From a virus: a DNA stretch of 45,059 bases. The position numbers and the translations under genes were made by a program. The stretch covers positions 1 through 45,059 of IMG/VR virus record IMGVR_UViG_3300010150_000036; one strand, 5' to 3'. The notes under the pieces are model-generated. The model was given only the letters and a program-made list of their open reading frames with translations. It did not search any database and was not told the origin of the DNA. Positions 27,252 through 38,900 of this stretch are shown here, piece by piece. The number at the start of each line of letters is the position of its first letter. Positions within the stretch are counted from its first letter, which is position 1.

Positions 27252-30200
27252 AACCGATACCTTTGAACAACAAAGGTTAAAAATTAATGAACTTGGTTCA
27301 AATTTGTTCAATGTTACTTCTGGTGGAAGTGATCTTGCCACAGGTAATTTAAAAATGGGTGACGGATCTATCAATGCTCCTTCACTAGCATTTGATAATG
27401 ACCAAACTTTAGGTCTCTACAGACCTCAAACTGGTGTCATTGCTTATGTTTCACAATCAAAACTACTATACGAGTTATCTGATAGTGGATTTTTAAGTTT
27501 TAGAAATTTTGTTTTCCGAAAAACGGAAATTAATGATAGTGGTATTGCTATCGCAACTACAGGGCAAAACTATGACCCTGGAACATACAACGAAATTTCT
27601 GTTATTGGTGGTACAGGAACTAGCGCAACTTTAAATATTACAGTTGGAGATTTTACAGGAACAGAAGTTTCTGGTACAAACTACACACCAGGAACATATT
27701 TCAGTCTTCCTATTGTTGGAGGAAACACTGCTACTAGAAGTTTTGTTGATTTCACAGTAGATAATATTGTAGTTAATATTGTTGGTGGATCTGGTTATAC
27801 AGATGGAACATATAATGGAGTTGCGGTAACAAATGTTTCTTCAAGTGGATCTAGTGCAACTGCTGACATTATTGTTAGTGGTGGTATTGCATATTCAGGA
27901 ACCATTTCAGGTGGTTCTGGATACACAGATGGAAATTACACACAAGGATTAAGAAACCAAGCAACACAAACATTCATAGTCACTGTTAGTGGCGGACCTG
28001 GATCATATGCATTTGTTATTGATAGTGTAACACAACCAGCACTTGCCCTTGAAGCAGCAAATACTTATAGATTTGATGTATCAGATGCTTCAAACTCTGG
28101 TCACAATTTATTCTTACAAGGTGCTGGTCAAGTTGGAACTCCTCCTGCAGGATTAACTTTAACTAATGTAGGTACTTCTGGTACACAAGGAGCATATGTT
28201 GATGTAATTGTAGAGAATGGTTATTCATTAACTTCTGCATCGTACAACTGCCTTGCTCACACTGGTGCTCAGATGGGTGCTGATATCACTTTCACTACAG
28301 GAACTCCTGGGGTGTATGGAAGTGGTGCAGTAGCAGATATTGTAATTAGTGGTGGAGCACTAACAGCACTTACTTTTGTTTCTCAGGGAACTGATTATAA
28401 AGCAACTGATGTTTTAGAAATTCCACCATTCACAGTTGGTGCTGGAACTGGTGCTGAATATCTAATTAATGGAGTTACACCAAATGGTTCAATTACTAGT
28501 GTAACATTTACTGACTCTGGTCAAGATTATTTACTTAATGACACACTGTCAGTTAACGCCGCAGATGTTGGTGGTACAGGTGCTGGAGCAGAATTTACAA
28601 TTACAACTAATCCTGGAAAGGTAAGTAATTTTGTATTTACAGCAGCTGCCACTGATTACCTAGCAAATGATGTTCTTACACTGGCAACAGAGCAAACTGG
28701 TGTTGCTGCTACTCTTGTAGGAGAAGACAGTGGTAATACAGTACCAGAACTTAGTTTCACTATTGCAGATGTATCAAACATTATTCCTGGTTCTGTAATA
28801 ACAGTTACTTCTGGATCTGGAGCACTTGGTGTAGGAACTACATTAGTACAAGGTATTGATTACGATACTAATGTAGTAACTATCGATAATAATCCAGCAA
28901 CATCTGGAGCAGTAGTATTAACATTCACACCTCCATATGGCAATCCGTCTACGCCATTTACATACACAGTTGATAGTGTTGGACCTATTGACTCAGTAAC
29001 CATTAGTAATGGAGGTGTTGGTTATTTTAATGGAGATATTTTAAGTGTATCGGGTACAGATTTAGTTCAACCAATTGTGTATCCAGTTACTGCGATTGGA
29101 TTACAAGAGTTAACATTTGCCAGTAATTCAGTTACTACAGGAACATTTACAACTTCACAAACCATCAAATTAAGAGATGGTACTCCAACAGCGACTACTA
29201 CTAGTAGTTCAACTCAATTAACTGCTAACTCTGTTGGACCATTAGCAGCAACATTAACCACTACTGTATCACAGATTACACTTTCTAGTACTGCTGGTAT
29301 TTCTGCTGGGTATATTGTAACTGCTACAGGAACTGGGCAGTTAGGAGCAAATATAACTGTATCTAGTGTTGATAGTGGCACACAATTAACTATATCTTCA
29401 AACCCAATTGCATCAGGTGCTGCAGATCTTACATTTACAGAAGATCTAACTCAAACATACACTGGTCTAGCAACCATAACCAACAGTGGAAGTGGTAATT
29501 CAGAAACGGTAACAGTCAGCAGAGATGCTCTTGGTAATGTTTCCAATGCCTTCCCAGATCAAGTTGGATTCTTTTATGCAATTGGAGAAACTCTAACTAT
29601 TGCTGGAAACTTAGTTGGTGGTGCAACACCAGCAGATGACATTACATTAACAATTGATAGTGTTACAGATATTACAGCAACTCAAGTTAGAGAAGTCAAT
29701 GAGAGTGCTGGATTTATTACTTCTATTGTTGTTGATGAAGGAAATTATTTTGATAATGGCATATTTGTTATTTCAGGATCTACATCTCCACAATATACTT
29801 CATTAACTGCTTCTGCTACGGGTGGAAGATTTGGTTATTTGATTGATGTCGGTGCTGGTCAAGTATTTAACCCAGACATATCACTTTTTGTTGGCAACAC
29901 TTACAAGTTTGATGTATCAGATGCTTCCATGTCTGGACATAGTTTCAGATTCTCGGAATTTCCAGGTGGTATTCATGGAAATGGATTTATTGACAATGTA
30001 TCATCTACACTAGTTGCAGGTAGTACATCAGTAACGGTTTCAGATAGTACTGGTATTGTACCAGGAATGCTAGTTACATTAGATAGTGGTAGTGCTACAT
30101 TACAAGCAGACACCAAAGTTGCTTCTGTCGTTGACGCTACAACAATTACATTTGACAAAGCACCAACAATTGGTGGTTCTGTTGTTATTGACTTTAGAGG

Positions 30201-32382
30201 ATATGCTTTTGAAGAAGGTGTATCAGAAAGTCCTGGAGAAATATCAATAAAGATTCTTTCTACAACACCAACATTATATTATTATTCTAATAATTCAGAT
30301 CCTGCATATGCAAGTGCTAGTGGTTCTCCTGGAAACGAAGCTTCAATAGCAATAGATCCAAATAATCCAAAAACATTTGGATCTGGATTTGCACTTGATG
30401 TTATTGCTGTAGGTTCTATTGACATCATTAAAGCAGATATTACAAATGGACAATTAACTACCAATAGTGTTAATGCAGTTACTGGTCAATATACTGATAT
30501 TACTGCTAGCAGTAATGTAAATGCCTCAGTAGTTAACACAACTAATGTAAATGCAACTGTGTTTGGAACTGGTACTGGTCTTACTATTTCTGGTGGTGCT
30601 ATTGCAATTAATGGTCCTGATATTAATATTGGATCTTCAATGAGTGTTGAAAATAGCACTGGAAATATCACAACTTCTGGTGTTATTAAATCTACACAGG
30701 AATTTAATTCCAACACAAAATTAACAATTGTAGATGCAACAATTGCCACTTTAGGAAGTGAAGATCTTTTACTGCAACCTGCTGCAAACCGTGTTGCTAA
30801 AACTTTAGGTGATACTGCTTTTGTAATTCCCTCTGGAAATACTGCTACAAGACCTGCATCACCAATCGCACAAGACGGTGCAATTAGATTTAACACACAA
30901 ACAAATCAATATGAAGGATATAGTGCATCATCTTCTTCGTGGTCTTCCCTAGGTGGGGTTCGTGACTTAGATGGCAACACATATATCCTAGCAGAAGCAT
31001 CTATTGGTGCAAATGATAACACATTATATTTTTACAATGATGGTGTTAATACAGCAAAAGTAACTCCATCATACTTAGACTTTTTTAGTGTTAAGAAAAT
31101 TCGTTCTAGTAATACACTTGCTCCTCTTTATGTTGAGTGGTCTGCCAATACTGTTGTAGCAGAAGGAGATTATTTAAAGCATAAGCAAAATGTTTATGAA
31201 GTTGCGGTTGGTGGTGCGGGTACTACAGCATCCACTGGAAATCAACCAACACATACTACAGGAACATCAGCAAATGGTACTACTCAGTTAACTTGGGTTG
31301 CTTCATCTATTGATTCATTAACTTTTGAAGAGATTACAGAAGTTAAAATTGGACCTACTGATAGTACATCATTAGTAGTCAATCAAAAGTTAAGGTTCTC
31401 TGAGAATACAATTTCGACAGATACCGATGATCTAATTCTACAACCAAATTCTGGTCAGAAAACAGTAATTAGTTCTACTAGTTCACTTGTACTACCTGTT
31501 GGTGATGTTAACCAGAAAGGAGCAGCAGTTCAAGGTTCTGTTCGATTTAATACTACTGATAGTCAGTTTGAAGGTTATGACGGAGCACAATGGGGTTCCC
31601 TTGGAGGAGTAAAAGACTCTGACCAAGATACTTTAATCAAAGCAGAAACTGCTCCTGGTTCAGATGAGGATACATTATTCTTCTTCAATGCAAATACAGA
31701 AACAGTAAGATTGTCAGTCAATGGACTTGAGTTTACGGGCATCGATACAATTAATGTTTCTGCTGCAGGTGTTCCTGGGGCAGAGACTTTAGCAATTAAT
31801 GCTGATACCATCACTCTAGATAATAATGCGACTACAATTGATAATACAGATTCCAATGTATCTTTTATCTTTACATCAAAGCAATTTTTAGATCTTGGTG
31901 TTTCTTCTGGTCTCAACAACGATCCTGTTATTAGACTAGATGATCAAGGAGATGTATTCTTGAATACTGGGTTTGGAACGGGTGTTTATAATGGAGTTAA
32001 AATTTTTGATGGAGACCTGAAAGAATTTGAACTTTCTGATTATAAAATTGTTACTGGTGATATTACCTTTACAAAAGGTACAGTAGATCAAGGAGCAATT
32101 ATTCTTTATGATCCATCTATTGCTATTGGATGCAAAGTAACTGTTGCAGCATTAAATACTACAACAGGTGATAAAGAACTTGTTGAGTATACTGTTATTG
32201 ATAATGGGACTGATATTTCGTTTACTGATTTTGGTAATGTCAAAACTGGAGCAGAACAATTCTCCTCCACATTTGATTTTAACGCCTCAAATAATATCAG
32301 ATTAAACTTGACTGCAGATAGTGGATTAACTACTGGAGATAATATTATTATCAGCACAACCGTAAACATCTATAAGAGATAA
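27229..32382 (+). CDS. 1717-residue tail-fibre protein with cupredoxin-like domains
   Basis: The N-terminus (MPAIQVARTDTFEQQRLKIN, then SLAFDNDQTLGLYR) is typical of large cyanophage fibre proteins. Beta modules with GGSGYTDG repeats follow. A cupredoxin-like domain at about 245-357 has H292, C341, H344 and M349. Three I-x-PG modules (about 508-567, 671-739, 925-991) follow, and a second cupredoxin-like domain (about 890-1035) has lost Cys and His. Two collar-like duplicates (about 1178-1265 and 1398-1488) each hold RFNT, EGY and SLGGV. The C-terminus is beta-rich and lacks a visible self-cleaving chaperone domain. Probably a trimeric, virion-exposed fibre or fibre connector. Three bases separate it from the next gene. 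Confidence 0.87.
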   Translation: MPAIQVARTDTFEQQRLKINELGSNLFNVTSGGSDLATGNLKMGDGSINAPSLAFDNDQTLGLYRPQTGVIAYVSQSKLLYELSDSGFLSFRNFVFRKTEINDSGIAIATTGQNYDPGTYNEISVIGGTGTSATLNITVGDFTGTEVSGTNYTPGTYFSLPIVGGNTATRSFVDFTVDNIVVNIVGGSGYTDGTYNGVAVTNVSSSGSSATADIIVSGGIAYSGTISGGSGYTDGNYTQGLRNQATQTFIVTVSGGPGSYAFVIDSVTQPALALEAANTYRFDVSDASNSGHNLFLQGAGQVGTPPAGLTLTNVGTSGTQGAYVDVIVENGYSLTSASYNCLAHTGAQMGADITFTTGTPGVYGSGAVADIVISGGALTALTFVSQGTDYKATDVLEIPPFTVGAGTGAEYLINGVTPNGSITSVTFTDSGQDYLLNDTLSVNAADVGGTGAGAEFTITTNPGKVSNFVFTAAATDYLANDVLTLATEQTGVAATLVGEDSGNTVPELSFTIADVSNIIPGSVITVTSGSGALGVGTTLVQGIDYDTNVVTIDNNPATSGAVVLTFTPPYGNPSTPFTYTVDSVGPIDSVTISNGGVGYFNGDILSVSGTDLVQPIVYPVTAIGLQELTFASNSVTTGTFTTSQTIKLRDGTPTATTTSSSTQLTANSVGPLAATLTTTVSQITLSSTAGISAGYIVTATGTGQLGANITVSSVDSGTQLTISSNPIASGAADLTFTEDLTQTYTGLATITNSGSGNSETVTVSRDALGNVSNAFPDQVGFFYAIGETLTIAGNLVGGATPADDITLTIDSVTDITATQVREVNESAGFITSIVVDEGNYFDNGIFVISGSTSPQYTSLTASATGGRFGYLIDVGAGQVFNPDISLFVGNTYKFDVSDASMSGHSFRFSEFPGGIHGNGFIDNVSSTLVAGSTSVTVSDSTGIVPGMLVTLDSGSATLQADTKVASVVDATTITFDKAPTIGGSVVIDFRGYAFEEGVSESPGEISIKILSTTPTLYYYSNNSDPAYASASGSPGNEASIAIDPNNPKTFGSGFALDVIAVGSIDIIKADITNGQLTTNSVNAVTGQYTDITASSNVNASVVNTTNVNATVFGTGTGLTISGGAIAINGPDINIGSSMSVENSTGNITTSGVIKSTQEFNSNTKLTIVDATIATLGSEDLLLQPAANRVAKTLGDTAFVIPSGNTATRPASPIAQDGAIRFNTQTNQYEGYSASSSSWSSLGGVRDLDGNTYILAEASIGANDNTLYFYNDGVNTAKVTPSYLDFFSVKKIRSSNTLAPLYVEWSANTVVAEGDYLKHKQNVYEVAVGGAGTTASTGNQPTHTTGTSANGTTQLTWVASSIDSLTFEEITEVKIGPTDSTSLVVNQKLRFSENTISTDTDDLILQPNSGQKTVISSTSSLVLPVGDVNQKGAAVQGSVRFNTTDSQFEGYDGAQWGSLGGVKDSDQDTLIKAETAPGSDEDTLFFFNANTETVRLSVNGLEFTGIDTINVSAAGVPGAETLAINADTITLDNNATTIDNTDSNVSFIFTSKQFLDLGVSSGLNNDPVIRLDDQGDVFLNTGFGTGVYNGVKIFDGDLKEFELSDYKIVTGDITFTKGTVDQGAIILYDPSIAIGCKVTVAALNTTTGDKELVEYTVIDNGTDISFTDFGNVKTGAEQFSSTFDFNASNNIRLNLTADSGLTTGDNIIISTTVNIYKR
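27961..28300 (+). other. Cupredoxin-like domain with plastocyanin-type ligand spacing
   Basis: The domain has TFIVTVSGG, TYRFDVSDASNSGHNLFLQ and then SYNCLAHTGAQMGADITF. The His at 292 (SGHNL), Cys at 341, His at 344 and Met at 349 reproduce the order of type-1 copper ligands; C-x2-H-x4-M is the plastocyanin spacing. Copper binding is inference. Confidence 0.65.
30760..31690 (+). repeat. Two diverged copies of a collar-like module in the fibre
   Basis: Copy one (about 30760-31020) and copy two (about 31420-31690) each run LLLQP/LILQP, a PSG/PVG turn, AIRFNT or SVRFNT, EGY, SLGGV-x-D and TLYFYN/TLFFFN. They are about a quarter-kilobase each, separated by a 400-base link with HKQNVYEVA. Similar short forms occur near the start of the genes at 43340 and 44233. 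Confidence 0.8.
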
Positions 32383-32384
32383 AA

Positions 32385-32885
32385 ATGGCATCAGTTAATA
32401 AAAATTTTGATTCTGTTGGTGGATTTTCGGTATCAGATAAAACTCTGATTAACGAACTGTATGATGTAAAGAATGCTAATTCTTTAGAAATTAAAAATAG
32501 TTTCTATGGAGATAGTAAAACATCCAATTATATTCTAAGAGGTCTCAACACCACCATTTTAGAATTGGATAATGTAGGAACTCAAATTCCAATAGAAGAT
32601 AGTACAGTAAGTTTTATTACTGGACACATTCTTGCGGTTAATCCCGCAGGATCTGTGTATAGTGCAAAAATAGAAAGCGCATTATATTGCAATGGTGTTG
32701 GAGCAACTACAGTGTTGTCCTCCATGCTTACTATTATTAAAGATGATATTCCAACAGGAGAAACCTGGGATATCGCACCTTTTGGTGGCACAAATCAGTT
32801 CAGTTATACTACTACTAGAGCAGGTACTGTAGAGAATATTAAATGGGCAGCATCCACTCAAGTTGTTAGTATTGAATGGGCTTGA
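32385..32885 (+). CDS. Small virion-type protein of 166 residues, family not recognised
   Basis: The product starts with a polar section (KNFDSVGGFSVSDKTLINEL) like the neck part of phage fibres, and ends in beta strands rich in Thr, Ser and aromatic residues (QFSYTTTRAGTVENIKW, VVSIEWA). It has one Cys (SALYCNGVG) and no membrane helix. The gene starts three bases after the 1717-residue fibre gene and ends just before a late promoter box. Its size and place suggest a connector or cap between two fibre proteins, but I cannot assign it to a T4 counterpart. gp11 or a short-fibre part are possible alternatives. Confidence 0.8.
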   Translation: MASVNKNFDSVGGFSVSDKTLINELYDVKNANSLEIKNSFYGDSKTSNYILRGLNTTILELDNVGTQIPIEDSTVSFITGHILAVNPAGSVYSAKIESALYCNGVGATTVLSSMLTIIKDDIPTGETWDIAPFGGTNQFSYTTTRAGTVENIKWAASTQVVSIEWA

Positions 32886-32887
32886 TG

Positions 32888-32894
32888 CTAAATA
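32888..32894 (+). promoter_or_regulatory. Late promoter box CTAAATA before the longest fibre gene
   Basis: CTAAATA follows the stop of the 166-residue gene by two bases and lies 37 bases before the ATG at 32932. An AGGA at about 32902 is too far from the start to act as a ribosome binding site. Confidence 0.5.
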
Positions 32895-32931
32895 ATAATT
32901 AGGAAAAAAGACAAACGGATACGACAGCACC

Positions 32932-35900
32932 ATGAGTTTTCATATTAATTCCGACAAAGAGAAAATTAGGGGCGTAAACCCTAAACTCATCGGTGATAAT
33001 GAACTAACAATTAGAGGTGGAACAGGTTCTAACGAAAGAGAAATTCTTAGAACCGAACTTGATGCGAATACGCAATTACCGCGTGTAGGTATCAATAGAA
33101 CGGGACAAAAAATTGATAAAATTACCGTAGATGTTGGGGGAACTGGATATACATCTACTCCAACTGTTACTATCGATGCACCACCAGCTGGTGGAGAACA
33201 GGCAACTGCTTCTGCTTTTATCTTTAACGGAAGAGTTACTACTATTGCTGTCAACAATCCTGGTAGTGGATATGCAGTTGCTCCTGGAATCACCATTAGT
33301 GATGGTGGCGGTCAAGGATCTACCGCATCTTCTACTCTTGATACTGTAGAGTTTGAACTTGATATTAATGGTGCTATTAGAACTTCTACTTCTATCATTT
33401 CAGATACGGCGAGAATTCTAAACCTGGATATTGAAAACTTCATTACTCCAGATCCCAACTTTAGGGCACCAAACCTAAAGACTTTCATGAACAACACAGG
33501 AACCCCATGGTCTCCTAATGTCATTGTTCAAAAAGACCTTTATAGATGGTTCGGTAATAATGTATACCAAGCAACCAATTCGGGACAAACTGGTCCTAAT
33601 GGTCCAGAGCATCTGGATGGTATTGAAATAAACGGGGAAGTTAATTTCAAACATATTGGTTTTAGAGTTGTTGACTCTAATAACTTTAAGTATGAAGAAA
33701 CTGGTGAATCTGGTATCTTTCCTCGTTCTATTACTCCTTTACTTGGTGATAGATCAGACAAGATTGCTACTACTGAATATGTTCTAAACCTAGCAACAAA
33801 TGATGTTGGTGGTAGAATCTATGTGTCTTCTCAAATTGGTTCTGATTTGAACGATGGTCGTTCTGCAGTTAGTCCAGTTAGAACAATTAAGAAAGCGGCA
33901 CAGCTTGCATGGGCAACACCTGGTGTTAAAGAAACACTTATTGTTTCTGGTGGTGATTATGTAGAAGATAATCCTATCTCTCTACCACCTGATGCATCTG
34001 TTGTTGGTGATAACTTGCGTCTGGTAATCATCAGACCTGCTAATCCCAAAAAGCATATTTTCAAATTTGGCGACAAGAACTATGTTACTGGTGTAACATA
34101 TAGAGACCAAATTGACTCTATTGGTGATTCTGTCGCAACTTGGGATTTTGCGATGGTCTTTGATGACAAGCAAAGAATTTATATTGATAATGAAGTTAAC
34201 GGAGATTTTGGTGTTGACTTCCCGATTGGTCATCAAATTTTTGGTCCAGAAGAATTCAATGTTACTTTTAGCAATAACACTGGTCTAACAGATCTTACTG
34301 CTGGAAGACTATTAAAAGGTGGTAACACTGGTGCAAGAGCTAGAGTTACCTCCGTATCTTTCAATAGCACTACTGGAAATGATGCATTTAAAAATGGTAA
34401 TGCTGATATTAAATTGCTAAGTGGTTCTTTTTTACAAGGTGAGGAATTTGAATATAATATTTCTGCTACCCCATCAGGAACTACGTATCCTTCTTTAACT
34501 TCAGCAACTGAAACAGATGGACAGAATTCTTTACTGTTTACTAGCAATCCAATTAATGAAATCTCCCCTGGTTTCTTTGTAAGATTAACTGCTTCTTCTG
34601 GTACTGCTAGTGGTCAAGTTATTTCTGGTGATTACGAAGTTGTTAGTGTTGGTACATCATCTCCATATAAAGTAACTTTTGCACCTATTTTAGCAACTAA
34701 TGGATGGTCATCAACTGGAGAATCTATAGCAATCACTTCAGGTGAAGAGATTACAGTTGTCACAAAAGAATTTGACTCAGTTGCAATTAAGTCAATTAGA
34801 GCAGAAGGAGAAGTTGTATCGGTTGACGAAGATACTACATCTACATTACCTATTTCTAGAATTGATTTTTCTTTACAAGGAGATCCTAGTATTGCTACTG
34901 GTGGTTTCCAATTTGGTCAGTTTGGAAATGCAGAAGATCTTGGTGGTCTCGTTTTCTACACAAACGCATTAGTTGGTAGAGACAATACACATGACTTCAA
35001 AGAAGGTCAAGAAATTTTAATTGAGGGTCTTCCAACTTCAGGTCCAGATTTATCTTACTTAAATGGCAAACAAAGAATTTACAAAGTTCTGGAAGATGCT
35101 GATGGTCGTTCTAGAAGATTTGTTATTCCGAAAAAAGTACCTGGCACAAATGATGCAAACTTCCAACCAGGATCTACTGCTGTAGTTAAGTCTTTCTCAA
35201 AATCAGTAACACTTTCTCTACTAAACTCACCAAATACATTCCCAGTTGCAACTCCTGTAGATAGAAGATTTCAGGATGCTTGTACTTTCCTTCGTAATAA
35301 CAGAGAGTTTATTGCTGATGAAGTTGTTGGTAAAATTAATGATCAATTTAAGACAGATCATTATTCAGTATTCAACATTGGTGGTACACCAACAGCACAA
35401 TTTACTCCAACTGATGTAACTTATAATCCTGCAACTGGTGATACTGTATTCACAGTAAACAATCATGGTCTTAGTGAAGGCGATGGTATCAGGATTACAG
35501 ATGAATCTATCGTATTTACATGTACGATGGATGGCAATAAAACTGAACATGCATTACCTGATACAGATCAGTATGCTAGTGGTAAGTCCTTACCAATTAC
35601 ATCAAAGACTGCAAATACATTCACCGTTAATGTAGGTGCATCTGGTCCTGATGTAGAGTTCACTCCATCTGGTGCTACTTACGATCCTGCTACTGGAGCA
35701 TTAGAACTAACTATTGGTTCTCATACACTAGATGTTGGCGAAGGAATTACGATTGATGATAATTCATTGAGCTTTACTTGTTCAATGGACAGTAACCAAA
35801 CTGTTAAGACATATCCTCGTCCAGGCATCGATCCATTTGCAGGTAGGTCTATGCCTATTACTGCAATTAGTGCAAATACAATCACAATCAATGCAGGTAT

Positions 35901-38900
35901 CTCTGGTCCCAATAAGCAGTTTACTCCAACTGATGCCGCATATGATGCTGCAACTGGCGACATGGTTCTTACAGTTGGACAACATGGTCTTGGAGTTGCA
36001 CGAAATGTAACTCTTCTTGATAGTTCCTTAACTTTCACATGCACCAAGGATGGAAACGCATCTCAGCATTCTTACCCCCGTCCTGGGGTTGACCCATATA
36101 ATGGTCAACAATCTATTGCTATCACCGCTGTTGGTTCAACACAACATACAGCAAGTGATGCCCCATATGATGCATCAACTGGTGTTGTAACTCTTACTGT
36201 TGCAAGCCACGGGTTTGCAAATGGGGATTATGTCAAGATTGCCGATGATTCATTAACATACACTTGTGATCTAGATGGTAATGTTGCTCAAAAATCATAT
36301 CCCCGTGCTGGATACGATTACCCATCAGGTCGCTGGTTGGAAATTAGTGGTGTAACTACAAATACTTTTGATATTAATGTAGGATCTTCTTCTTATACAG
36401 GTACTCACACATTTGTGAGTGCTGCAACAAATGGTATCGATCGTCAAGACGGAACATTTACAATCAATGTTGGTGCATCTCCTGTTGGTGAGCAATATGC
36501 ACACACATTCGTAAGTGCATCTGCAAATGCAGTTCAACATTCTCCACAATCACCACATAACTTTACTGGTGCAACTGCAAACGCGGTTAAGCATTTGCCA
36601 CAATCTGTACACACATTTGTAAGATCAGCAACAAATGCTCTATCTGTTGGTGGATCTAGTTTCGATATTTTCTTAGGACCATTAGATCATGTAAACACAT
36701 ATGTTAGTGGTGGTACAGTATCATTTAATGGCAGTACTGTTAATGTATCGAACTTTTTGTATGATACTGCAGTAACTGGCGTTGGAACTATAACAACTGC
36801 AACTCCTCTTGCTGGTCTTGCAGAAGATGATACTGTGAAACTAGCAGATCTGTTGATCTCTTGTGCTGCTGGTGAAAAACTATATCCTTCATATAGTTCT
36901 CCAACTTCAGGAAATAACACAGGAACTGATGGCGATGATCAATGCCGTCAAGATATCATTCACTTTGTCAATGCTGTTATTAGAGATTTAGAATTTGGAA
37001 CAAACTATAATGTAATTGATGCTGCTTCAAAATATATTATTGATGGTAAGATTGCATTTGTAGAAGATGAAATTGCTGAGAATATTCGCGCAATTGAATA
37101 TGCTAGAGAAATTTGTACCTATGCTATTAGAAATTGGAGAACAGGATTAGGAACTGTTGGAGAACCAATTTATTCACCACAGTATTCTGCTTTAACAAGG
37201 TACTTTGATGATACAGTAATTACAACTACTGCAGGAAGTCCTGCTTGTGCAAATGTTGTTGCTGCATTAGATACTCTTTCATTCCTATGGGTTGATATTA
37301 TTTCAAACAATGCATCTGGAACATATCTTGATGCAGCATATCTAATTGCAAGAAACAAAGATCTTATTGCAGACCAAGCATACCTTGATACAAAACAACA
37401 ATATCCATCACTAAATCTTTCTGATATTCATGAAAGAAAATGTCGTAGAGATATCAAAATTGTTCTTCGTGGTTTAATTAGAGACTTAGTACTTGGTGGA
37501 AACCATGGTATTGTATCTACTGCAGAATCATATTTCAGTGGAGTCACTTTAACTGGAATTCCAGAAGCTCAAAGAGCTGAAACTCGTTATGCATTTACTC
37601 GCGTAAAAGAGTACGCAATGGATGCAATGCGTAACTGGACTGATGGAACAGCGTTTGGTGTTACTCCATCTGGAGCAACTTATAATAGCACTAGTGGTCA
37701 AGTAACTGTAACCTTCACTGATCCTTCTGTAGCATTAACAACCAGTGATCGTATTGCTTTCTCTGAAGAAGCAATTACATTCAGTTGCAATAGTGGCAAC
37801 CACCCAAGTCCAGAAAGATTTGATTCTAACTTCGGAAAAAGTTATCAAATTCTCAGTGTAAGTTCTAATGGTGGTAATACTACCGCAACTGTTAATGTTG
37901 GTAATGCAGGATCTGCTTCTGGTGATGCACATACATTTGTAAGTGCCAAAGCAAATGGAACTATTTTAATCTATGATCCTGTAGCACTCACATCTCCAAT
38001 TCCTAAGTTTGAAGATTGGAATATTCTTCTATACACACCAACTCCACTGTGTGCTAATGTTGCATCTTCTATTACTACAGCGTTAGATTTATTTGATGAT
38101 ATCCTTGCTGGTAGTGTTCTTCCTGGTGCTACATCACAAACATTTGGAATACTATATGACAGCATTAATATCAGAGAAGAAGCAGATAGCATACTTACTG
38201 ATTTTAATAATGTTAAGGTAACTATTCGTGCTGACTACGATGACTATCCTATTATTGAAGCATCGCCATATACTCAGAATGCATCTGTTATCTCCTTCTT
38301 AGGTGGTGGCGGTGCTGAAATTGATGGTAATAAAGTTAAGCAACCTAACTGTCCCTTCCCTGGTCTTGAGTTGGACGGAACAGCATCGTTCCCTAATCAG
38401 GGTAAGTCGATGGTTGCTGCGGCATTCACGATTGTCTCCTTTGGTGGTACAGGATATAAAGTTATCAATGATGGTTATGTTCAGTTAGTTTCTGTCTTCG
38501 TTATCTTCTGTCAAGATGGTATTCTTTGTGAGACTGGAGGATATGCATCAGTTACAAACTCCGCTACCAACTTTGGTACATTTGCTTTAAGGGGAACAGG
38601 TTTCCGTGAAGAAGCGTATATATTTGACTCTGGTACTGGTGATCCAAATGCAGGAACTTATACAAGAGCAACAGTATCTCAGGTAACTTCCACTCCAACA
38701 GGAAGAACAAAACTAAGAATTACTAATTTAGGTAGAGAACCACTAGAGCACTATATTATTAAGTTTGATGATTTTACAAATACGAATACCGACATTGAAT
38801 ATTTTATTGATGTTGTAGAAGAAGTTACAGTCGGTCCTCCTTTCAGTGCTCTACTAACACTAGATGATGGTTCTGGTGGAGCAATGGATATGACTGACAA

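Noticed and set aside
32944-33350. Frames on both strands overlapping the start of the 3468-residue gene
   Set aside because: They are Leu- or Ser-rich shadows in a region whose true frame has clear G-x-GY repeats.
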